Assembly (NCBI GenBank): GCA_026874595.1
Contig: CM049322.1
Coordinates: forward strand, 21,340,400-21,404,399
Direction of reading: 5' to 3'
Source: Sipunculus nudus
Lineage: Eukaryota; Annelida; Sipuncula; Golfingiida; Sipunculidae
DNA length: 64,000 bases
Within the stretch, counting starts at the first letter, position 1; each line of letters opens with the position of its first letter. Of this stretch, positions 56,695-64,000 are shown piece by piece. The position numbers and the translations under genes were made by a program. The notes under the pieces were generated by a model. That model was not told the DNA's origin. It saw only the letters and a list, made by a program, of their open reading frames with translations, and made no database searches.

Positions 56695-58800
56695 TTTTTT
56701 TGCTCAGCTGACTGAAAGTTATCTGAGAAATAGCAGTCACACTCTGTCTGTCATCCGTCTGTCTGTCCATTAACAGGGCACAAATTGTAAACACTAGAGC
56801 TAGAATCTTATAACGTAAAATCCAAAGAGGTTTATGAAAAATCTCCTGGTAAACCTGAAATTAGGCCTCTGTTAAGCATATCCTCCAAGCTATGGGCCCA
56901 CAACTACCCCCCCCCCCCCCAGGATAATTAAAAAATTGATACAAAGCTACAGTATCTGAACGACTAAAGCATTGATCACCATGATTTTCTGCATGCATAT
57001 TGATCATGGTGTGTTTCATCAGTTCCTGCAGACTGGTGGTATCAAATGGAATTTTTTTTTCTTTATTTTTGAGACCTTCAAAGATATGGTAATCTGTTAA
57101 CAGGGCACAAATCGTAAACATAGGACCTAGAATCTTTTAACCTGACATCTAGGGAGGTCCATGAAAAATCTCCATGAAACCAGAAATTAGGTCTCTTTTA
57201 CCCATATCCTTTTAGCTATGGTTCTCAGAAGTACCCCCAAAACAATTAAAAATTTGTTACAAAAGCTCCAATATCTTAACAACAGATGCAATGATCACCA
57301 TGATTTCTTGCATGCATGCATATTTATCATGGGTTGTTTCATGAGTTCCTGGAGACTGCTGGCACCACCTGGATATTTTTTTTTAATTTTACGCAATTTT
57401 TCCCAATTTTTGAGACCTTCAAAGATGTAGTCATCTTTAACAAATCATTATTCAACCTAGAATCTTGTAATTTAACATGTTAGGAAGTCAATGAAAAATC
57501 CCCTTGGAAACTTGAAATTAAGTCTCTGTTATCCATTTTTTTAACTATAGGGCTTGTAAGTACCCCTCAGTATAATTGTATCCTCAAAAACAAAGTTTTC
57601 GGATACTATGTTTTTGACTGGTTTCCCCCGCCGCCCTCGCATTCGTTTCCAGAATTGAACCCTGAGACCACAGGACAGATTTTTCTGAAACTTTACACCA
57701 TTATCGGGTCACATATGTATGAACTGGTGCCAAAATATTCTGCGTTGACCTCTGACCTTTCTTCTCTCCAGTGAGTCCATCTGTCAACTGTGCTGACACA
57801 TTAACTCACATATACTCAGACTTGTTTGACCAATCAGGCTAAAAATTTTGCAAAAATGTAGCCCTTGTATAGCTTTATAACATACACAAAATTGGTGGCA
57901 CCGCCTGCAACAATTTTTGCACAGCGTCCATCTGTTCATCTGCCTAAGGATAAAATCACTCATCTCTGCAGTGGTTGGACTTATCCACCTGAAATTTTGC
58001 ATGTGTATACATCCTGGATAGCTTTCTTGATTTTATGACAGGTGGCGCCACCTACATTCACATTCAGGCTGCAGACATCCAGGCTTATATCTCAGGACTA
58101 GCTTGACCTATTCCCTTGTAATTTTGCATGTGTATACATCTCACATATCTCTTTATCATACACAAAATTAGTGGTGCCTCCTGCAACCATTTTTGCACAG
58201 CATCCATCTGTTTGTCTGCTGTTGGATAAAATCACTCGTATACAAGCAGTGGTTTGACTTATCTGCCTAAAATTTTGCATATGTATACAACTTGGATTGC
58301 TTTCTGGATTTTGTGGCAGGTGGCACCACCTACATACACATTTCAGTTGTAGACATCCATGCTAGTTTGCAACACACCTCACTCTATATCCCCTTTCCAC
58401 TCAATCCATTCCTCACTTCACCCATCCCACTGATTTCGGGGATACACGTAGTGGTTTGTCAACGTACCAGTATTCTAGTTAAAAATATGATACAAAACCT
58501 CCATTTTCTGAACTAATTAATGCATTCATCACTATGATTCATCATGGAATGTTTCATCATTTCCTGTAGACTGGTAACCTACCTTGATTTTATTTTGTTA
58601 AATATTTTGCATTTTCTTCAAATTTTTATTTTTGATACCTTCAAAGATGCAGTTGTCCTTAACAGGGCACAAGTCATAAACATTGCACCTAGAATCTTCT
58701 TACTTGACATTCAGGGAGGGCCATGAAAAATCTCCTTAGAAATTTGAAATTAGGTCTCTGTTACCCATATCATCTGCGCTATGCTTCAGTTGAATGAGGA
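56695..58800 (+). mobile_element. Array-bearing element, ~335-bp unit, interrupted
   Basis: The 5' end reads GCTCAGCTGACTGAAAGTTA then TCTGTCTGTCATCCGTCTGT, the same layout as at 42.58 kb. Units are headed by AACAGGGCACAAATxGTAAAC at 56772 and 57103, a decayed head near 57435, and another near 58660. Each contains CTAGAATCTT, GAAAAATCTCC, GATCACCATGATTT and GAGACCTTCAAAGAT. Foreign sequence at about 57585-58480 splits the array. The short core words match the 155-bp unit at 42.6 kb, so the two arrays are distant relatives. Confidence 0.72.
57585..58480 (+). repeat. Inserted repeat, same family as 30.38-30.80 kb, with internal ~300-bp duplication
   Basis: It starts with CCCCCGCCGCCCTCGCATTC and contains TTTTTGCACAGCxTCCATCTG twice (57913 and 58193) and AGGTGGCxCCACCTACAT twice (58040 and 58318). 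The first half matches 30.38-30.80 kb in order. Confidence 0.7.
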
Positions 58801-59639
58801 TACCACCTACAAAATTTATCAAACAGCTGATGAAGTTCCTATTGTGAATGTCTTCCTAGTCAGCTGAGTGTCATTACCTTCTGGGCAGAATGCGAAATAG
58901 AAGGTGCACACATGCACACTTACATGTAAATTTTCTTTTGTGCAGGTAGAAATCATACAGAGGGTGCCCACTGTGCATGTATTATAAACCAATGAAAAAC
59001 TGTTGGAGCAGTGTCTTGTATTGTTACAATTCATATTAAACATCACAATCATAAATTAAAAAAAGCATCCGATATGGGGACGCAAACCCTGCACGGAAGA
59101 TAGTGATATGTTATTTTAATTAGTCTTGTGTTAATGCTGGTAACTTTTAAGTGAATTGTTTTTTAAATGCCCTTTTGGTATTGCAGTTCTTGCCTATATA
59201 AAAATAAAACAAACAAAAACCATACTCCCCCCACACCATGAGGTATGTATGTCATTTACGGACACCATTCAGGGAAATGGCACATGGTGTAATGTCATTG
59301 TCACCTGTGACATAATGGATCACGCTCGACAGATGGCTGTATGGTAACATGCAAAGAGTGTAAGTGGTAAAATTTGCTATAAAACCACATAAACTACATT
59401 ATGAGGTTATTCACACTTGGATTCACACCAATTTTGAACTTTATAAACACTTCCACAACACCATGCAGCCTATTATGATAAATTTCAATAAAGTCTGTTA
59501 TTTCGTCTCCAGAAATGATAGTCCAGACATACACACACACAGAAACAAGTGAAAAAAATAACCCTTTCTTCACACAGTGTTAATAAGCATTTATATTCTT
59601 TGAGCAACAGAAACTCCTTCCCTTACCTAAAATTTTTAT
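58801..59639. other. Non-coding DNA
   Basis: No exon supported. An acceptor-like GGTATTGCAG (59179) and GAG|GTATGT (59240) could bound a ~60-base exon on the plus strand, but the frame is low in information. Confidence 0.45.
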
Positions 59640-60030
59640 AAGTGCCATATATGTGAAAGTTATATGGCACATATATGTGCCATAAATGTGCCATATATGT
59701 CCCTTATATCCAACCTTATAACTCCCATATATGTCACATATATGTCTGGTATATGGATTTTATATGCAAATTAGGTAGGAGCCTTATATGTCACATATAT
59801 GGGCCTTATATGTCACTTATAAGGCTTCCACATATAGGTCCCCTATAACTCCCATATATGTCCCATATATGTCCCTTATAACTCCTATATATGTCCCATA
59901 TATGTGCCTTATAACTCACATATATGTGCCTTATAACTCCCATATATGTGACATATATGGGACTTATAAGTGCCATATATGTCCCTTATAAATGACATAT
60001 AACTCACATATAAGTCCAATGTATGCACCT
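59640..60030. repeat. Degenerate CATATATG/TTATAA array
   Basis: About twenty copies of a ~20-bp word of the type CATATATGTGCCTTATAACT in imperfect tandem. Many words are self-complementary (GGCACATATATGTGCC). The plus-strand open frame rich in Tyr, Ile and Pro is an artefact. The same repeat type recurs at 63.53-63.84 kb. Confidence 0.85.
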
Positions 60031-60279
60031 TCTGTGCTGTTTGTCAATAGCTCAGTTACTGTCTGTTGTATGTTCTGTTTTGAAAGGTGTTTACTCTTTT
60101 CTTTATTCCACAAGGAATTACGGTAGATAATAGAAATTAAGGTTTGTGTGTGTGTGGTAAGCTTCCTGCACTGTGCAATTCCTTGAAATCAGTGCTGGCC
60201 TGCAGTCACACTGGGGGTCATCAACTTCATATAGTCATATGGACGCAAACACATGAAACATAAAAGTAAGAAACTACAA

Positions 60280-60457
60280 TAGCCAAAATTAATGTTTATT
60301 GACACATTTGTAAACTGAAAATAATATTTTCGTAAGATTTTTAAAACTCCCTGGTTCAGTCAGATTTGAGTGTGTTGTCATTTTAGGGAATGAAGGCTGG
60401 AAGGAAATATACACCCTTGCCACACTCTAAATCCTTTTCTGTCCCCTCCTGTTTTAC
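60280..60457 (-). ncRNA. Candidate terminal exon of a minus-strand transcript
   Basis: Acceptor TTTGTTTTTGCAG with a clean pyrimidine tract at 60470-60458; AATAAA on the minus strand at 60300-60295. Open readings inside are short, ending about 75 bases into the exon. It would follow the exon at 61073-61145. Confidence 0.33.
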
Positions 60458-61072
60458 CTGCAAAAACAAATGTTACAAGTCTAAGTACCGGTATACACAT
60501 ATAGTCATTATTACTGCTCACATTAATTATTTTATTGAATAAGTTTAAATATAATCTTTTGACATTGATGCTTAGTATTGCTTTTCTTAACATTAACATT
60601 AGTTTACCTTATATGGAGGCAAACACAAGTCAAAAAAGGAAAAGAATTTATTCCACTGAAAGTACATCTGCTCTCTCTATAGGGGTTTTAAATGTTCTGA
60701 AAATATGCCTGTTTAACATTTAGGATTATAAGTAAATACAGTTGGACTTCTCAATTACTAAAACAGGAAGAGTTTTCCAGATATACAGAGTATATACAAA
60801 CATTACAGATTATCAAATATACTGGTCACAGGACAGACACTGTGGCCTAAAGATGCTCATAGGTTCAGAAAGTAGGTTACTCAGTTGAAGCAATTTTAAC
60901 ATGTAAGCAGTTATATTGATATCCCATGTGCACAATAAATGTTAACCACCAAATTTGCACTTCAAATATGGTGAGTTCCGCTATCTGATAAAAAAAAACC
61001 TTACAATTCATAACATTTCCCACTGCTAAAAGATTTAAATGTAACTTTATATGATAAACTGAATATGCTTAC
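60458..61072. other. AT-rich DNA, possible intron
   Basis: Lies between candidate exons; nothing else recognised. Confidence 0.4.
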
Positions 61073-61145
61073 CAGACAATTCTTGCAAGGGCTGGAGATA
61101 TCTAGGCTCTTCTTATACTTTCAGCACCATTTCTTCATACTGGTT
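61073..61145 (-). ncRNA. Candidate internal exon, stops in all frames
   Basis: Acceptor TTTCTTTACTTTTCTTAG and donor CTG|GTAAGC bound 73 bases with a stop codon in each frame, so it is non-coding (UTR or lncRNA). Joined to the exon at 60457, the last frame would stay open for about 39 residues but has no ATG. Confidence 0.35.
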
Positions 61146-62588
61146 CTAAGAAAAGTAAAGAAACCATTACAAATCATAGAAACAAAGGTTGTTGGAAATA
61201 AATAATTAGGAACATGGAGTCTTTCATATTTTGACATTTAAATAGACAAATGGACTGAAAAAAGGGCCTCGCATCAATAATATTACTAAAACAGTACATC
61301 AATGATATATTGGTGGTCAGTAATGTTCAAAATGACTTCTTGATCTTTTTTGGTTAAATGGCACTACTACATGTTCATATAAAAAGAAATAATTCAAGGT
61401 GGACTAAAAATCCACTTTTGATTAACCTGTAAATTGAACCAGATTTGATTTCTCTTTGGGAATCAAAATAGTGTCTAATGAAATCATCTGATCCTTAGTG
61501 AAACAAATTCCCAAATTATTATGCTTTTTCTTTTGTAATGAAAGTGAATATGTCAGAAAAAACCTCAAATGAAAAAAAAGGTCAAAGGACCAAGCCCATT
61601 AAAGTTAAAGTGCTCATGACCTTTATAAGAGTGTTCTTGACCTTCTGATGTCAAATTCAGATTAAATTCATACATATGATTATGAATGGTTTATGGATTG
61701 TTATGAAACATAGTGTGTTATGTATCAAATTGTTAATTAATTGGTGTTTACAGTATATGTAAATGACATGTAGAAGGGCATATTACTAAATTAAAGCTTA
61801 ATTTAGGAGCTTTTGTGTGATAGACTCCAATAGTAAAAAATTTTGATTAGTTGAAATGTTTTGGTTGAGTACAGCAAACCTCTCTTCAATTTTATAAAAA
61901 AAAACATTCACCAAAATTGAGACAGTGGCTGTAAATTCAGCAATGATCAATAGTGTCTAATGTTTACTTTGCCTGAAAGAAAAACTTATGAACATTGTAT
62001 AATTAACAATTTTTAACCAAATTATAACTTTTGGGCACTCTAGCAAGACAGAAAAATTCAAGTCAATTTGGAAAATGAAAAGGAACATCATTACCTTGTA
62101 GCAGCTTTTTCTTTTCATGACCCAGAGTTCAGCTAAATTATAACATGGTCAATAGCCATAGGTTCAACAAATAAAATGGTAGTATGTGGTACTCATAGCA
62201 TTTGTGTGCTGATTAAGCTTTATGTAGGTTAACTGATCATCCCTTCACAGGTAGGGGACATTCAGAAATTACATCAATATGTAACTTTGGGGCCTGCTGC
62301 TGACTCTTGATTTTTACACACCCTATTGCAAATAGCACCACTGTAAAGGATATGTTCTAAACTTCCTGTTGGTGCATTGAACATGCACATTGTCACTATA
62401 TAGGGGAAACAGCATCAGCTTTTTGTCAAAAATGTGGTATTTTGTAAAAATGGGCCACCAAATAGGAAATGTTATCTTGAAACACACAAATTCTGTTTTT
62501 GTAGGGCAAACCAAGATAGGTGAAGTCATCTTAATGCAATCACTGGTTTACTTTGCAAAAATAACTTAAATAATGCAACATTACTCAC
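61146..62588. other. AT-rich DNA, possible intron
   Basis: Relatively repeat-poor; no coding frame recognised. The minus-strand open frame at 62323-62529 has no motif. Confidence 0.4.
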
Positions 62589-62700
62589 CAATGAGACATT
62601 TTTCAGCTATACATTCCTCTTCTGCTTGAGCAGCTTGACAAAGAACTTCTCTTCAAAGTGTGTACTCCTTTAACGGTTACCGGTTACCGGATGTTATCAT
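62589..62700 (-). ncRNA. Candidate first exon with GTGAGT donor
   Basis: Donor CATTG|GTGAGT on the minus strand (GT at 62588-62587). The exon body has one short protein-like frame (HFEEKFFVKLLKQKRNV, then stop). A TGACGTCA palindrome at 62758-62765 and a GGTTACCGGTTACCGG repeat (62678-62693) lie just upstream. The transcription start is not fixed. Confidence 0.32.
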
Positions 62701-62757
62701 TCAGATGTAAACTGACTCTGCATGCCTTTGTTGTGCACAGCCTGTACAGTAATCATG

Positions 62758-62765
62758 TGACGTCA
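62758..62765. promoter_or_regulatory. CRE palindrome TGACGTCA
   Basis: Perfect 8-bp palindrome about 170 bases upstream (minus strand) of a consensus splice donor. Other perfect copies in the window are at 8071 and 32363. Confidence 0.35.
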
Positions 62766-62840
62766 CCACTGTTCCAGGGCAGGGTACAGTAAGGTCAAAG
62801 ATCCATTGTAGAGAGTGCTTGTACAGCAAGCTTGTCTGCT

Positions 62841-62855
62841 GGGGGGGGGGGGGGG
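62841..62855. repeat. G run
   Basis: One of about eleven G or C runs of 12-16 bases in the window (others near 3627, 4692, 8619, 15364, 25617, 30299, 30343, 32923, 34523 and 56910). Confidence 0.9.
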
Positions 62856-63529
62856 TTACATATACTTGTGAAATTTACTGATTAGAATGCTGATTATTGT
62901 CACAATAAGAATGCAGATACTTATTTTTTTAAGTACCTATGCTTTTATCAATGCTGTTGATTTTTAATGGCAATATTTTACAGCTGGAATGCGTGGGTGT
63001 TGAGCTGTTTCTAAAACCAATATGATATTAGGTTAATGCCTATATGTATTCCCATAATTGGTCAGTGGCACACTACATCAATACCCTTTGTCCTGTATTT
63101 ATGAAGTAGTTATCAATTGCAATTACATGCTGAAGTACATGTATATACACTACATTCCAAAAGAATTATTTTTTTCTTATAATTATCAAGGGCACAAATT
63201 ATAACCAGTGTGAAATATAGTCAAATTATTTTTTTGTATTGTGTTTTGAGTAAATGATGTTTTACTGCATGCATGATCACTTTAGTTTACACCTCATAAT
63301 GTATAAATCAGATGAAAAAATAATATAGTATTATTTTTCTAATATACATAAAGTTCTGAGGAAGCTGGTTATTTTGATACCCATTTTAACATACTTCTTC
63401 AGTATTTATTATTCAATTATAATTCATTTTCTTAAAACCATAATGGAGCTGGGACTTAGAAGTTTCTGCAGCATTTGTGTTCCCTTGGAAAATGTCTAAG
63501 TCCTATCTTGTAGAACAGTTAGCTTACAG
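62856..63529. other. AT-rich non-coding DNA
   Basis: No feature recognised. Confidence 0.5.
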
Positions 63530-63840
63530 TATATAAACTTATAACTGACATATAACTGACATATACAGAACCCCTTCACGTTCACCTCCCTTATATCTCC
63601 CATATAAGTCACATATAAATGAAATGTACAGAATGGCCTCATATGCAACTCCCTTATAACTGACATATAACAAACATACAACTCCCTTATAACTCACATA
63701 TAACAATGCCTGACTAAACATATAGCTGCAATATACATATAACTCACATACATAGCATTTATATGGGAAATATATGTCCCTTATAAGGGACATATAAGGC
63801 CCTTATAAGGGACATATAAGGCACATATATGTGAGTACTT
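63530..63840. repeat. Second CATATA/TTATAA array
   Basis: Words such as TTATAACTGACATATAAC and CCCTTATAAGGGACATATAA in imperfect tandem. The right part is strongly self-complementary. Same type as 59.64-60.03 kb. Confidence 0.85.
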
Positions 63841-63949
63841 TCCATTTTCGTAAGGGTTAACAAGCAAATTTTCTCATTAGTATTACATTTAGGTGCATGT
63901 TGAAACCTTAGATGCTTGTAGGTTTTGTTTCAAGGGAGCATGTAAATTT

Positions 63950-63988
63950 TTTAGCCTAATTTGTACCGTGCCCCTGGGTCACTTGTTT
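63950..63988 (+). repeat. 3' end of an array-type repeat
   Basis: TTTAGCCTAATTTGTACCGT then GCCCCTGGGTCACTTGTTT, matching the termini at 37.69 and 44.33 kb. Confidence 0.55.
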
Positions 63989-64000
63989 ATATTCAAATGT

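Overview
This is AT-rich eukaryotic DNA with introns, many non-LTR retrotransposon remnants and a very large load of tandem and interspersed repeats. I infer a mollusc, most likely a bivalve. The reasons are modular repeats that start with a hairpin, run into GTCCGTCCG-like sequence and end in ..CTTGTT or ..CTAGTT, plus Jockey-like, L1/Tx1-like and other LINE remnants and microsatellite-rich intergenic DNA. No bacterial or plasmid features are seen. Species cannot be fixed from the sequence alone.

1-5.75 kb: the only recognisable host gene, a chymotrypsin-family (S1) serine protease on the minus strand. Four exons (5669-5748, 5304-5389, 2474-2587, 1687-1831) join in compatible phases and cover the activation site to just past Cys136. 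The exon with the catalytic Ser must lie left of the window. The His exon lacks four residues normally found just before Ala-His-Cys, and the activation site is not Arg/Lys-IVGG, so the product may be a protease homologue or a decaying copy. A tRNA-derived SINE lies in its second intron.

5.75-32 kb: no recognisable host gene. This stretch holds dead LINE pieces (7.5, 13.1-14.4 and 22.4-26.3 kb, the last broken by a solo-LTR-like insertion), a palindromic satellite (16.4-17.3 kb), a 29-bp minisatellite (20.1-20.5 kb), and a modular AACGTT-rich array (26.3-30.06 kb) into which two small DNA elements inserted.

32-42 kb: relatively repeat-poor. A compact CRE, CCAAT and overlapping E2F cluster at 32.36-32.41 kb precedes a tiny ATG-bearing exon with a perfect donor, which could be the start of a plus-strand gene. 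A hAT-like element with a near-perfect 8-bp target duplication sits at 39.38-40.82 kb.

42-58.8 kb: a chain of different tandem arrays. It includes a 3.3-kb array whose 76-bp unit carries GGTTAGGGTTAG, and a triple nest: an array-type repeat split by a Jockey-like LINE, itself split by a Helitron-like element with nine copies of a 180-bp unit.

58.8-64 kb: two degenerate CATATA/TTATAA arrays flank a possible spliced minus-strand transcript with little coding capacity (60.3-62.7 kb).

The genes do not form a pathway. The value of the window lies in the partial protease, two candidate transcription starts and the layered repeat history.
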